Below are positions 1-9,032 of a stretch of 64,000 bases of DNA, one piece after another; positions within the stretch are counted from its first letter, which is position 1, and each line of letters opens with the position of its first letter. The notes beneath the pieces are model-generated. The model did not search any database, was not told the origin of the DNA, and worked only from the letters and a program-made list of their open reading frames with translations. Origin of the DNA: Chloracidobacterium sp. (GTDB lineage: Bacteria > Acidobacteriota > Blastocatellia > Pyrinomonadales > Pyrinomonadaceae); the NCBI GenBank assembly GCA_016716305.1, contig JADJWP010000002.1, positions 2,726,501 through 2,790,500 on the forward strand, read 5' to 3'. The position numbers and the translations under genes are program-made.

Positions 1-1
1 T

Positions 2-604
2 GCGGGACTATGGACACTCGGCTTGTTCCTCGCCTACACGATCATTCCATACAAAACACCCTGGCTAGCGCTATCCTTCTTGCTCCCGGCATGTATTGCA
101 GGCGGATATGCCATAAATGAGATCGCGAAATGGATGCGTCCGGCTGCCGCTGCCCTTTTGATCGCCGCGACCGCTGTTCTGGGTTATCAGACCTACGAGA
201 TCAATTTCGTCAGGTACGATGATGACCAGATGCCTTACGTATACGCTCATACGCGGCGCGAATTCTTAGAAATGGTCAGACAGATCGAATCGTATGCCGA
301 GAAAAGCGGCAAGGGTAAACAAGCATCGGTCGAGGTCGTCTCGCCGGATTACTGGCCGTTGGTGTGGTATTTGAAAGATCATCCGAATGCTGTTTTTCAC
401 GGCAAGCTTACCGAAACGCGCGACGCCGACATAATTGTTGCGAAAAAACGCGAACAAGACGCCGAGGTGATCCGACGGTATTCGGCAAGTCATTTATTTG
501 TAGGAATATACCCGTTGCGGCCCGGGGTCGACCTCATGCTGCTTGTCAGAAAAGATCTTGCCGGAAATGAGGGTAAAGAGCTTTATCGGTTGAACGACCG
601 CTGA
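2..604 (+). CDS. Agl23-like polytopic membrane protein (C-terminal part, 5'-truncated)
   Basis: The frame is open from base 2, so the gene begins upstream of the window; only about 200 C-terminal residues are seen. The start of the visible part holds the motif YTIIPYKTPWL, typical of the TIGR03663 'flippase activity-associated Agl23' family and related GT-C-like membrane proteins. It is followed by two hydrophobic segments (LALSFLLPACIAGGYAI and AAALLIAATAVLGY) and a soluble C-terminal domain of about 130 residues. That domain resembles the extracytoplasmic tail of such proteins, ending in a region that reads like a bound-ligand domain (VSPDYWPLVWYLKDHP). It is probably involved in envelope glycan or lipid-linked sugar transfer. 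The exact substrate cannot be told. It converges on the herA-like gene. Confidence 0.6.
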   Translation, partial: AGLWTLGLFLAYTIIPYKTPWLALSFLLPACIAGGYAINEIAKWMRPAAAALLIAATAVLGYQTYEINFVRYDDDQMPYVYAHTRREFLEMVRQIESYAEKSGKGKQASVEVVSPDYWPLVWYLKDHPNAVFHGKLTETRDADIIVAKKREQDAEVIRRYSASHLFVGIYPLRPGVDLMLLVRKDLAGNEGKELYRLNDR

Positions 605-611
605 TCAGACG

Positions 612-2309
612 CTATATACGTATCTTGCCTATTCTCTCCGGTTTTTTGTCTGACGTCGGTTTCAGGTACGGAGCCTCGATCTCATCACGTTTCTCTTTCT
701 CACCGCCGGAATGCCATTTCATCCACTCGGACGGAGCGTCAAAGGTCTCTCCGCCATGCGTTGTCACCCGCGGCCGTATTCTGCACATCACCGGTGTGTT
801 GATGCCTACACCAGAGACGATCGCTTGACCTTTCGTCAGCGCCGGCAGTTCGGCAAGCATTGCCCGGCCGGTGCCTTCGACCGACTGAGCGATCGTCTGC
901 TGGTCTATCGGATTCACGATCCGCATTATGATCTGTGTCATGCATTGCGATAGCACGTCCTGATCGAGCTTGCCCGGCCGTTGGGTGATCAGGCCAATGC
1001 CGACACCGAATTTGCGCCCCTCGCTCAGGATCTGTTTTAAAACGTTGGTAGAGACGACGCTGGCACCCGCCGGTGCAAAGCGGTGGGCCTCTTCGATCAG
1101 AGTGAACACCGGATAGTCGAGAAAGGTCTCACCGCTATCGACGTGTTCGCGGACCGTCAATTCGCGGGCCTTGTTCACTCGACGCAGAAGTGTGCCGACG
1201 ATGACCTGCTGCAAACTCTGTTCGATATCCGACAGATCTAGGATCGTCACCCTGCCGGGACGATAAAGGTCGCCGAGTTCGATGTGCTCATGCGGATGAA
1301 AGATCGAATCGGGCCTATCGAAACGCGAATCAAGACGCCAAAGAAGCCCCTGAATAGACGAAACGTTACCGCCGTCGCCCGCACCTGAATCGTCCTTGCC
1401 ATATTGCTGTTTCTGAACCTCTTCGCGCAGGTCGAAATAGTTGTACAGGTAATCGCGTCGGCCTTCTGCCCGCAAACGTTCATTCAGCGATCTGAACGAT
1501 TGACCGAGGTAGTGGAGCATCTTGTCCGATGTGCCTTCGGGAAGCAGATATTTGACGTCGCCCTCGGTAAGCGTTGAAAATCGTACCTTGATCTTGTCTG
1601 GCGTATAGATCCGAACCTCCGGACGATATCCGTCGGTCCCGAGGAACTGCTCGTCACCCTGTATTGACGCCAAAGTGTGATATTCGCCGTGCGGGTCAAC
1701 GATCAAAACGGCAGCCCGGTTATACGGTCGCATCAATTCTTCGACAAGCACGCCGGCAGTATACGATTTGCCCGATCCGGTCGACGCCAGGATCGCAAGG
1801 TGAGTAGAAACGACGTCCTTTATCGAAAGAACGATAGGCACCTCACCTTCCTCTCGGGTGAGCAGGCTCCCGATCGACGCGGATCCTGTCTCACCTGGAT
1901 GTTTCGGGCTCAAGATCGATGCGAGCGTCGAACTAGATGCAAGGTGAACGACATCACCGGGATCTGGCGGGATCCGAGGGTTGACGAAATTTCCGAGCGA
2001 ATTGCTAAAATAGCCGATCGTTTCGACAGTTATCTGATAGATCTCAGGTTGCGGGTCACTTCCGATCAACGCCGAAATCGCCGACGGCTTGATACCGGGC
2101 ACCGCAAGAAACGCATCGGGTAGACTGCGGATCAGACGGCGCGATTTGATCGTCCCCAAAATTTGCCGGGTCTCGTTTCCTGCTTCAGCCAAATAATAGA
2201 CAAATTCGCCAATGCGGGTCTTCTTGTTGTTAGGCGTGAGGAACAGATACTCGTGCGGAGCGTCGCCCGGGCCCTTAACGGTGCCGATAAGTTCATCGGA
2301 TTCTGTCAT
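612..2309 (-). CDS. herA: HerA-type hexameric ATPase/helicase
   Basis: This 565-residue protein has an N-terminal beta-barrel-like region (about 1-125, HAS-barrel position) and a FtsK/HerA-type P-loop ATPase core. Visible motifs are Walker A STGSGKS with Lys181, the family-typical DPHGEYH after it, Walker B-like FTLIEEAHRFAP with paired Glu, and the GLITQRPGKLD sensor segment with downstream Arg. HerA proteins are DNA translocases that usually work with the nuclease NurA in end resection. No nurA neighbour is visible here. The gene lies tail-to-tail with the upstream membrane protein and head-to-head with the AstE-like gene, separated by only 54 bases. The C-terminal tail of about 50 residues is charged and probably disordered. 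Confidence 0.85.
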   Translation of the reverse strand: MTESDELIGTVKGPGDAPHEYLFLTPNNKKTRIGEFVYYLAEAGNETRQILGTIKSRRLIRSLPDAFLAVPGIKPSAISALIGSDPQPEIYQITVETIGYFSNSLGNFVNPRIPPDPGDVVHLASSSTLASILSPKHPGETGSASIGSLLTREEGEVPIVLSIKDVVSTHLAILASTGSGKSYTAGVLVEELMRPYNRAAVLIVDPHGEYHTLASIQGDEQFLGTDGYRPEVRIYTPDKIKVRFSTLTEGDVKYLLPEGTSDKMLHYLGQSFRSLNERLRAEGRRDYLYNYFDLREEVQKQQYGKDDSGAGDGGNVSSIQGLLWRLDSRFDRPDSIFHPHEHIELGDLYRPGRVTILDLSDIEQSLQQVIVGTLLRRVNKARELTVREHVDSGETFLDYPVFTLIEEAHRFAPAGASVVSTNVLKQILSEGRKFGVGIGLITQRPGKLDQDVLSQCMTQIIMRIVNPIDQQTIAQSVEGTGRAMLAELPALTKGQAIVSGVGINTPVMCRIRPRVTTHGGETFDAPSEWMKWHSGGEKEKRDEIEAPYLKPTSDKKPERIGKIRI

Positions 2310-2363
2310 AGCTTGCTAAAGAACGAAGAAAAATCGACAATTCGAAACAAGTATACCAGACCC

Positions 2364-3569
2364 ATGGAAGAGACCGACACCGATCTAGTTTCGAACCCAG
2401 GTCATGCTCAGATCCGGGCCGGAGAACACCTGATCTACGAAGCCTGCGGCGACGAAGCAGGTCCGACCTTGATCGTTTTCGGCAGTATTCATGGGAACGA
2501 GGCGGCCGGACTTCACGCCGTTCGCCGCGTTGCCGAAAAACTCGAGCGACTCAAACCCAAGATCAGCGGCAGGGTCTTTTTGTTTGCGGGCAACACAAGA
2601 GCGATCGCAAAAGCAGTCCGCTTCATTGATTCTGACCTTAATCGACACTGGACTCCCGAAAATGTTGCGCGGAGCATGCCCGGGTCTTCGATCCCGCCAA
2701 AGCTGTCGGAGGACTTCGAACAGGTCGAGATACTTCAACATTTGATCGGGATTCTCGGTTCGGCTCGCAACGAAGTCTATGTCCTCGACCTTCACTCGAC
2801 CTCGGCTGCCGGCGTTCCATTTGCGACCGTGGGCGATACACTGAGAAACCGGACTTTTGCACTTCGGTTTCCGGTAACGATCTTGCTTGGGATCGAAGAG
2901 AAGCTTGAGGGAACGCTTCTTGAATATCTGAATAACCGCGGCGCCGTTACTCTTGGATTTGAGGGCGGTCAGCACTTTGCCGCGTCGACCATCGACACCC
3001 ACGAAGCTTTAATTTGGCTAGGCCTGCAAAATGCACAGATCATCGAACGTTCGGAAGATATCGATGTCGAACATTTTCGAGATGTGCTGAAGAAAAGTTC
3101 CGGACGATCGCGGATCGTGGAGGTGAGATATCGCCACGCGATCACCGAAAACGATCAATTCGAAATGCGGCCGGGCTTTTCGAATTTCGATCCGATCGAG
3201 CACGGACAATTGCTTGCCCGCGACCATACCGGTGAGATAACTGCGTCCGAGAGCGGGTTGATGCTCATGCCGCTATATCAGGCACTAGGCGAAGATGGAT
3301 TCTTTATCGGCCGGCAAGTAGCCGGTTTTTGGCTTTGGCTGTCGGGCGTACTCAGGCGGATTCGGGTAGGGAGCCTGATCCACCTGCTGCCGGCGGTACG
3401 ACGAGTTGGGAACGATCCGAATGTACTCGAGGTCGATACGGTGATCGCCAGGTTTTTTCCGCTTCAGATCTTTCACTTGCTCGGATTCCGCAAGCTGCGT
3501 TGGCACGCCGACAAACTAATAGTTGCCCGACGCAATTTCGATACCTCAAGTCCGTTTAGCGAACGGTGA
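2364..3569 (+). CDS. AstE/AspA-family zinc metallo-deacylase (succinylglutamate desuccinylase/aspartoacylase-like)
   Basis: Predicted protein of 401 residues. The ATG at 2364 is chosen because the frame extends upstream only into the antisense of herA, and family homology starts just after this Met. M14-like zinc-site motifs are visible: GSIHGNE (His and Glu ligands, about residue 50), DSDLNRHW, and DLHSTSAAG (third His ligand). The family hydrolyses N-acyl amino acids or amides in the cytoplasm. The substrate here is unknown, and the C-terminal 150 residues are longer than in short AstE proteins. It sits 63 bases upstream of a glutamate-cysteine-ligase-like gene on the same strand, so a shared role in glutamyl or thiol metabolism is possible but is inference. 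Confidence 0.75.
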   Translation: MEETDTDLVSNPGHAQIRAGEHLIYEACGDEAGPTLIVFGSIHGNEAAGLHAVRRVAEKLERLKPKISGRVFLFAGNTRAIAKAVRFIDSDLNRHWTPENVARSMPGSSIPPKLSEDFEQVEILQHLIGILGSARNEVYVLDLHSTSAAGVPFATVGDTLRNRTFALRFPVTILLGIEEKLEGTLLEYLNNRGAVTLGFEGGQHFAASTIDTHEALIWLGLQNAQIIERSEDIDVEHFRDVLKKSSGRSRIVEVRYRHAITENDQFEMRPGFSNFDPIEHGQLLARDHTGEITASESGLMLMPLYQALGEDGFFIGRQVAGFWLWLSGVLRRIRVGSLIHLLPAVRRVGNDPNVLEVDTVIARFFPLQIFHLLGFRKLRWHADKLIVARRNFDTSSPFSER

Positions 3570-3579
3570 CGTGCGTCAC
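3566..3579. promoter_or_regulatory. short dyad GTGACG-TG-CGTCAC before the CBS-ligase gene
   Basis: A perfect 6-2-6 inverted repeat overlaps the stop codon of the upstream gene and lies 54 bases before the start at 3633. The right half continues as CGTCACAA, the same octamer that forms the larger dyad at 7931-7952. It may be an operator; there is no proof. Confidence 0.3.
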
Positions 3580-3632
3580 AAAATTTCTGTTCAAGTGCTG
3601 TAAAATCGTCCCGACCTGCAACAAGACACTCA

Positions 3633-5552
3633 ATGGGCGAAAAGAGCGTTACGACCAAGGCAGATGAGGCCGAACTTCGTGCATTTACGACGGCGGTTCT
3701 GAACGACCTTCATGCTCTTGAGAAAATGCTCCAGGAAGGGACGCTCGAAGCAGACACAAGCCGAATCGGAGCCGAGCAGGAGATGTTCCTTGTCGATTCG
3801 TCGATGCATCCGGCGCCGCTTGCGGTCGAGGTCATCGAAGCTGCTGCGGACAAACGTCTCACGACCGAAATAGGGCGTTTCAATCTTGAAGCCAATCTTA
3901 CACCGCTTGCGTTTGACGGCGACTGTCTGAGTAGGATGGAGGCGGAACTCCACGAGATCATCGGAGTGGTGAAACGAACGATGACACTGTTTGGCGGCGG
4001 TGTCGTCTTGTGCGGCATCCTGCCGACGATCCAGAAATCTGATCTCGTCGAGGACTTTCTTACGCCGAGCCCGCGATACGCGCAGCTCAATCGTGTATTG
4101 ACCGCCCTGCATGGCGACGACCGGATGGTACATATCAAGGGCCTCGATGAGATACGCCTGCATTTGCACGATACGTTCATCGAGTTTTGCAATACGAGTT
4201 TTCAGATACACATTCAGGTTCCGATCGCAAATTTTTCGCGATATTACAATTGGGCCCAGGCCATTTCGGCGCCGGTGCTGGCTCCTGCGGTAAATTCCCC
4301 GCTTCTTTTAGCTCACAGGCTCTGGCACGAAACGAGGCTTGCTCTTTTTCAACAATCCGTCGACGAGCGCGGTCCGGCACATCAAGAGCGAAGCCGTCCT
4401 GCGCGTGTCACTTTCGGGCGCGAATGGGTTGGCGATTCGATCCTCGAGGTCTTTCACGAAGATGTCGCGCGTTTTCGAATAATCCTCACACGCGAACTTG
4501 ACGAAGACTCGCTGAAAGTACTAGAAAGCGGCCGTATTCCGCGGCTTGACGCCTGGCGAATGCACAATGGCACTGTTTGGCGGTGGAATCGGGCATGCTA
4601 CGGCATCTTGAATAACTTGCCGAGCCTAAGGATCGAGGCCAGGTTTCTGCCCGCCGGGCCAACAGTCGCAGATGAAATGGCCAATTCAGCCTTCTTTCTG
4701 GGACTGATGAGGGCGTTGCCCGAAGCATATGGTGATGTTAACAGCTTGATGTCGTTCGACGATGCGAAATCAAATTTCTTCAGTGCGGCCAGATTCGGCC
4801 TGCGTTCGCAGCTCACGTGGCTCGATGGCCGGACGTACAGTGCTCGCGACTTGATCCTCAGCGAATTGCTTCCGACCGCCCGTCAAGGCCTAAAGAATGC
4901 AGGTATACTTGCGGCCGATGTCGAGCGGTATACCGGTATTCTCGAGGAACGGGTAACAGCCGAAAAGACCGGTGCGAAATGGGTCCTTGATTCGCTTGCC
5001 AGCATGGATAAAGCAGCAAAGACGAATGTCAGAATGAGGACGCTTACATCCAGCATGATGAGCAATCAGGACGACGGAAGGCCGCTCCATGAATGGCCTC
5101 TTGCAGCGATCGCATCGACCACCGAATGGGTTGACAATTATCGGACGGTCGAACAGTTCATGTCGCGAGACCTGTTTACGGTCAGGCCTGACGATGTCGT
5201 CGACCTTGCGGCAAACATGATGGATTGGAAACACATCCGTCACATCCCGGTCGAGAACGACAAGGGCGAATTGGTCGGGCTGATCTCACATCGCGACCTG
5301 CTCAGTTTTTTTGCGCGGCAAAAGGAGCGCGTCTCAGCTAATTTGATCGTCAGGGAAATAATGAATCCTGAGCCGATCTGCATCGAGCCGGAATGCAAAA
5401 CGCTGGATGCGCTTTATCTGATGAGAGAAAAGAAGATAGGATGTTTGCCGGTCTGTACGAACGGCAAGCTGGTTGGCATCATAACCGCCCACGATTTCCT
5501 GACCGTTTCGACTCGTTTGTTTGAAGAGAGGTTAAAGGCTGATTCGAAATAA
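3633..5552 (+). CDS. glutamate-cysteine ligase (GCS2 family) fused to tandem CBS domains
   Basis: 639 residues. Residues about 35-430 resemble the GCS2 carboxylate-amine ligase family, with the opening signature RIGAEQEMFLVD, NLEANLTPL, and a long catalytic core (PTIQKSDL, IHIQVP, HNGTVWRWNR). Residues about 515-635 form a CBS pair (Bateman module): VEQFMSRDLFTVRPDD…HIPV…LVGLISHRDLL, then VREIMNPEPICIEPE…CLPV…LVGIITAHDFL. GCS2 enzymes join glutamate to cysteine or another amine using ATP, and CBS pairs usually sense adenine nucleotides. The fusion suggests a thiol- or amide-forming ligase controlled by energy charge. The substrate is not certain, since YbdK- and EgtA-type relatives differ. 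Confidence 0.75.
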   Translation: MGEKSVTTKADEAELRAFTTAVLNDLHALEKMLQEGTLEADTSRIGAEQEMFLVDSSMHPAPLAVEVIEAAADKRLTTEIGRFNLEANLTPLAFDGDCLSRMEAELHEIIGVVKRTMTLFGGGVVLCGILPTIQKSDLVEDFLTPSPRYAQLNRVLTALHGDDRMVHIKGLDEIRLHLHDTFIEFCNTSFQIHIQVPIANFSRYYNWAQAISAPVLAPAVNSPLLLAHRLWHETRLALFQQSVDERGPAHQERSRPARVTFGREWVGDSILEVFHEDVARFRIILTRELDEDSLKVLESGRIPRLDAWRMHNGTVWRWNRACYGILNNLPSLRIEARFLPAGPTVADEMANSAFFLGLMRALPEAYGDVNSLMSFDDAKSNFFSAARFGLRSQLTWLDGRTYSARDLILSELLPTARQGLKNAGILAADVERYTGILEERVTAEKTGAKWVLDSLASMDKAAKTNVRMRTLTSSMMSNQDDGRPLHEWPLAAIASTTEWVDNYRTVEQFMSRDLFTVRPDDVVDLAANMMDWKHIRHIPVENDKGELVGLISHRDLLSFFARQKERVSANLIVREIMNPEPICIEPECKTLDALYLMREKKIGCLPVCTNGKLVGIITAHDFLTVSTRLFEERLKADSK

Positions 5553-5564
5553 GCGTCGACGTCA

Positions 5565-5780
5565 TCAGGCCTCCAACAGTAATTTCTCGATCTCAGCCAT
5601 TTCTCGATTTAACGAATCGACGAGTCCGAGCGTCACTTCCTACTGTTCCAGCTGTATCGATCTTTCGTCCGGATCGCGATCTAGTTCCGCATTCATTTCA
5701 TGCTCTAACTTCGACAGTTGCGCGCGGATCTCATTGCGACGGGCGCGAAGGTGTTCGTGAGTGATCTTGTTTTCTGGCAT
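5565..5780 (-). pseudogene. DksA/TraR-like coiled-coil gene with one in-frame amber stop
   Basis: From ATG 5780 the frame encodes a charged coiled coil (MPENKITHEHLRARR…, DRDPDERSIQLEQ) that ends at a TAG at 5642-5640. Without any frame change it continues EVTLGLVDSLNREM… for 24 codons to TGA at 5567-5565. The '(R/S)xQLEQ[D/E]EV' register is that of the DksA/TraR helical hairpin. The amber codon sits exactly where an Asp or Glu is expected, so the reading before and after looks like one protein of about 71 residues. There is no C4 zinc finger, so the protein would be the hairpin only. It could be a recent nonsense mutation, stop read-through, or a sequencing error. Family assignment is by eye only. 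Confidence 0.5.
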
Positions 5781-5935
5781 CTGGACCTTCTGATTCGGAA
5801 CGCGTTCATTGTAAATGCAGAAGATCGCCTCGGAAAAGCACATCCGGAGAATAACTGTCGTACGTTGCTGAAATAGCATCCTGCAAGCGAAATACTTCGG
5901 TTCATCACACGTGTGTTGCCAAGCATCGCAGATCG

Positions 5936-7063
5936 ATGCTACAAATCAATGCGATGGCTGAAGGTGCTTCGGCAAAACGGGGAGTTGCAAAATGGGCTGC
6001 GATCTGGTGTGTCTGGACGCTTTTCGCTTTGTTTTTTGCAAGTCAATTCGCGCTGCAGAATCAGTTTTCGCGAAACCCGGTGCCATTCTGGCAGATCCTT
6101 TCATGGCAAATGGTGTCGGGATATGTTTGGTTCGGCTTGTCTCCATTGATATTGTGGTTGACAAACCGGTTTCCGCTGGATGAAGGCCGCTGGCGATCCT
6201 CGTTGCCGACACACGTTGTGGCATGTCTATTGATTGCTTGTGTTCAACTAGCGATCGATGCGTTTATCCTGATCCGACTTGGGTATCCTCCTGGCCGCGA
6301 GTTTGCGAGCTTCGCTGAGGCCTATAAGTTTTTCGTATTCATCAATTTGCATCTCAGCATACTCATTTATTGGGGTGTAGTTGGGATAAAATCAGGCTTC
6401 AATTATTACCAAAAATATCGTGAACGCGAGCTTCAGACGTCACAGCTTGAGGCACGCCTTGCCCAATCGAGGCTGCAGGTCCTGAAAATGCAGCTTCACC
6501 CACACTTCTTGTTCAATACACTTAATGCGATCTCGGAACTCATCCACCATGACGCTGACGCAGCCGATCGGATGTTGAATGACCTCAGCGATCTGCTGCG
6601 GATGTCGTTTCAAAATCTCGAGGTGCAGGAAGTCTCTCTCAAACAGGAACTCGAGTTTCTGCGAAAGTACCTTGAGATCGAGCAGATGCGTTTTCGGGAC
6701 CGGCTTCATGTTGTTGTCGACGTCGGCCCCGACATTTTTGATGCTCAGGTCCCGAATATGATCCTGCAGCCATTAGTTGAAAATGCGATCAAGCATGGCA
6801 TTGGTCCCCGTGCCAACGGCGGCCGGATAGACATTGGCGCAATGAGGACGAACGGCCATCTACAGGTAACGGTTTGTGACGACGGCATCGGGCTGCCCGA
6901 AACCGGACTGACCAGGCCGCCTGAGGGTGTCGGCCTCTCGAATACTCGGCGAAGGCTGAAACACCTCTACGGAAAGGATCATCGATTTGATCTTGAGCAA
7001 AACGGCGGCGGCGGGGTCAGAGTAAAGCTGGAAATTCCTTATAAGGAAAGCGTGGTCGGATGA
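5936..7063 (+). CDS. LytS-like sensor histidine kinase
   Basis: 375 residues. The N-terminal 155 residues hold about four hydrophobic helices (WCVWTLFALFFASQF, YVWFGLSPLILWL, VVACLLIACVQLAI, FVFINLHLSILIYWGVV). A coiled coil to about 185 leads to the His_kinase (PF06580) motif LHPHFLFNTLN, with His188 the likely phospho-acceptor. A HATPase domain follows with N-box NAIKHGIGP, DDGIGLPE and GVGLSNTRRRL. It is a membrane sensor that should phosphorylate the LytTR regulator encoded directly downstream; the two genes overlap by 4 bases (ATGA), so they are translationally coupled. A second in-frame ATG at 5951 could also be the start. The signal sensed is unknown. Confidence 0.88.
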   Translation: MLQINAMAEGASAKRGVAKWAAIWCVWTLFALFFASQFALQNQFSRNPVPFWQILSWQMVSGYVWFGLSPLILWLTNRFPLDEGRWRSSLPTHVVACLLIACVQLAIDAFILIRLGYPPGREFASFAEAYKFFVFINLHLSILIYWGVVGIKSGFNYYQKYRERELQTSQLEARLAQSRLQVLKMQLHPHFLFNTLNAISELIHHDADAADRMLNDLSDLLRMSFQNLEVQEVSLKQELEFLRKYLEIEQMRFRDRLHVVVDVGPDIFDAQVPNMILQPLVENAIKHGIGPRANGGRIDIGAMRTNGHLQVTVCDDGIGLPETGLTRPPEGVGLSNTRRRLKHLYGKDHRFDLEQNGGGGVRVKLEIPYKESVVG

Positions 7064-7827
7064 AACTTCGTACTCTCGTGATCGACGATGAGCCACTTGC
7101 CCGCGAGCGTGTGAAGAGATTTTTGCGCGACGAGCCTGATGTCGATGTTATCGGCGAGTGCGGAAACGGTATCGATGCAATTGCCGCGATACGCAGCGAA
7201 AAGCCCGATCTCGTATTCCTTGATATTCAGATGCCTGAAAAGAATGGGTTCGAAGTGATAAAGGCTCTCGGCCCCGGAGCTTTGCCAACGATCATCTTTG
7301 TTACTGCTTACGACCAATATGCATTGCAGGCTTTTGACGTCTATGCGCTCGACTATATTTTGAAACCGTTCAGCCGCGAACGCATCCATCGCGCCGTTGC
7401 ACGTGCCCGGGAGAATATCGAGCACAAACAAATAGGGCAACTCGACGAAAGACTTACGTCGCTGATCGCAGGCCTCAAAGCCGAAAGGCGATACCTCGAC
7501 CGGCTGGTCGTCAAATCAGTGGGACGCGTTTTTTTTCTGCGAACAGACGAGATCGACTGGATCGAGGCAGCGGGCAATTATGTAAAACTTCATGTCGGCC
7601 GCGATTCACATATGATCCGCGAAACGATGAACGGTATCGAGGCTAAACTCGACCCTGACAAATTTCTTCGAATACACCGTTCGACAGTTGTGAACATTGA
7701 TCGGATCAAGGAACTTCATCCAATGTTCAGCGGCGATTATTCTGTGATACTCAGGGACAATACCGAGCTGTCATTAAGCCGTAATTACCGCGAACGCTTT
7801 CTCGAATTATTCGAAAACGCGGCATGA
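7060..7827 (+). CDS. LytTR-family response regulator
   Basis: 255 residues. An N-terminal receiver domain (1-120) has the acidic pair DDE at 9-11, phospho-acceptor Asp55 in FLDIQMP, Thr in FVTAYD and Lys in YILKPF. A linker of about 30 residues leads to a LytTR DNA-binding domain (about 150-250) with DEIDWIEAAGNYVKLH, FLRIHRSTVVN and LSLSRNYRERF. It is the partner of the overlapping LytS-like kinase. The family binds direct repeats in target promoters. The target here is unknown; the dyad at 7931-7952 just downstream is a possible site but is an inverted rather than a direct repeat. Confidence 0.92.
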   Translation: MKLRTLVIDDEPLARERVKRFLRDEPDVDVIGECGNGIDAIAAIRSEKPDLVFLDIQMPEKNGFEVIKALGPGALPTIIFVTAYDQYALQAFDVYALDYILKPFSRERIHRAVARARENIEHKQIGQLDERLTSLIAGLKAERRYLDRLVVKSVGRVFFLRTDEIDWIEAAGNYVKLHVGRDSHMIRETMNGIEAKLDPDKFLRIHRSTVVNIDRIKELHPMFSGDYSVILRDNTELSLSRNYRERFLELFENAA

Positions 7828-7930
7828 ACGCTGATGTTTCGACTATTCGAGTTCAACCACGCTCGAACTTTTCCGTTTGCAATGCCGCTTGTCCGCGTTT
7901 TTTAGATCAACTCGTCACACCGAAGTGCGT

Positions 7931-7952
7931 TTCGTCACAATTTTGTGACGAA
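7931..7952. promoter_or_regulatory. perfect dyad TTCGTCACAA-TT-TTGTGACGAA
   Basis: A 10-bp-arm inverted repeat with a 2-base spacer lies 55 bases upstream of the beta-propeller gene and 104 bases after the response regulator. No run of T follows, so it looks more like an operator than a terminator. The half-site CGTCAC also occurs at 7913-7918 and 3574-3579. Confidence 0.45.
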
Positions 7953-8006
7953 CTGATACGCATTTGACTAAAATCCGTTTACGGTCATTCCTTTCAGGAC
8001 CAACAT

Positions 8007-9005
8007 ATGTCGAAAAAACAGAAGCTCGTCGCCATCGTATTCCTCGGTTTCTTGATCGTGTTCAAGAACTACACCGTGGTTATCGGTCAAACAAAGCCGG
8101 TCCTTGTGGTACTCAACAAATCGGACGCAACAATGGCGATACTCGACCCGATGACGCTTGCGGTCCGGGCAAAGGTCGCGACAGGAGAAGGACCGCACGA
8201 AGTGGTTCTTTCGGAAGACGGCAAGACCGCGTACGTGGCAAATTACGGCGCGCAGACGCCGGGAAGTTCGCTTTCGGTGATAGATATTGCGACCGCAAAA
8301 GAAACGCGGAGAGTAGATCTATTACCACTAATGAGGCCGCATGGCATTCAACTGATCGGTGGAAAGCTCTATTTTACGGCCGAGGTCAACCGCGCGATCG
8401 CACGATACGATCCGGCCGTGAACAAGGTCGATTGGATGATGGGCACTGGTCAAAATGCCTCGCATATGATCGCCGGGAGTCATGATCAACGACGGTTCTA
8501 TACCGCGAACATCGGTTCGAATTCGGTCACTGCTTTTACACTGCAGAATGTCCCGCCGGCCGCATCGACTATCGCGCAGATACCCGTTGGACGGCAGCCT
8601 GAGGCGATCGACATATCACCGGATGCGAAAGAAGTCTGGGTCGGTCTCAATCAGGACGCCGGGATCGATGTGATCGATACGGCCACGAACAATGTCGTTA
8701 GACGCGTTGACCTGGGCGGCAGGCCGTATCGCGTACGTTTCACGCCTGACGGTAAACACGTTATCTGTTCAATGATCGCAGCGAAAGAGCTGCTCGTGAT
8801 CGACGCGGCGACCCGCAAAGAACTCCGCCGAATGAAACTCGACGGCGTGCCGCTCGGCATCGTGTTTTCCGCAGACGGCAAGACGGCGTTCGTCACGATG
8901 GTCGAGCCCGACGCCGTGCTCAAGATCGATCTTGAAAAAATGGAGATAACCGGCCGCGTCGATCCAGGCAAGGGCCCCGATGGGATAGCCGTCTTTGGAA
9001 TTTAA
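8007..9005 (+). CDS. exported YVTN/NHL-type beta-propeller protein
   Basis: 332 residues. The N-terminus (MSKKQKLVAIVFLGFLIVFK) is a signal peptide or anchor. The rest is a run of about seven repeats of 40-45 residues with recurrent 'VLNKSDATMAILDPMT', 'SPDAKEVWVG' and 'FSADGKTAFVT' blades, typical of YVTN-family propellers of the cytochrome cd1/lactonase-like fold. Such proteins bind ligands or act as lactonases in the periplasm; no catalytic residues can be named here. It opens a rightward run of exported proteins and is followed after 27 bases by an M28 peptidase. Confidence 0.8.
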   Translation: MSKKQKLVAIVFLGFLIVFKNYTVVIGQTKPVLVVLNKSDATMAILDPMTLAVRAKVATGEGPHEVVLSEDGKTAYVANYGAQTPGSSLSVIDIATAKETRRVDLLPLMRPHGIQLIGGKLYFTAEVNRAIARYDPAVNKVDWMMGTGQNASHMIAGSHDQRRFYTANIGSNSVTAFTLQNVPPAASTIAQIPVGRQPEAIDISPDAKEVWVGLNQDAGIDVIDTATNNVVRRVDLGGRPYRVRFTPDGKHVICSMIAAKELLVIDAATRKELRRMKLDGVPLGIVFSADGKTAFVTMVEPDAVLKIDLEKMEITGRVDPGKGPDGIAVFGI

Positions 9006-9032
9006 GAATCTGACGGATATTTCGAAATCATT

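Noticed and set aside
2163..2363. Upstream extension of the AstE-like frame
   Set aside because: It lies antisense to the N-terminus of herA and shows no family homology; the ATG at 2364 fits better.
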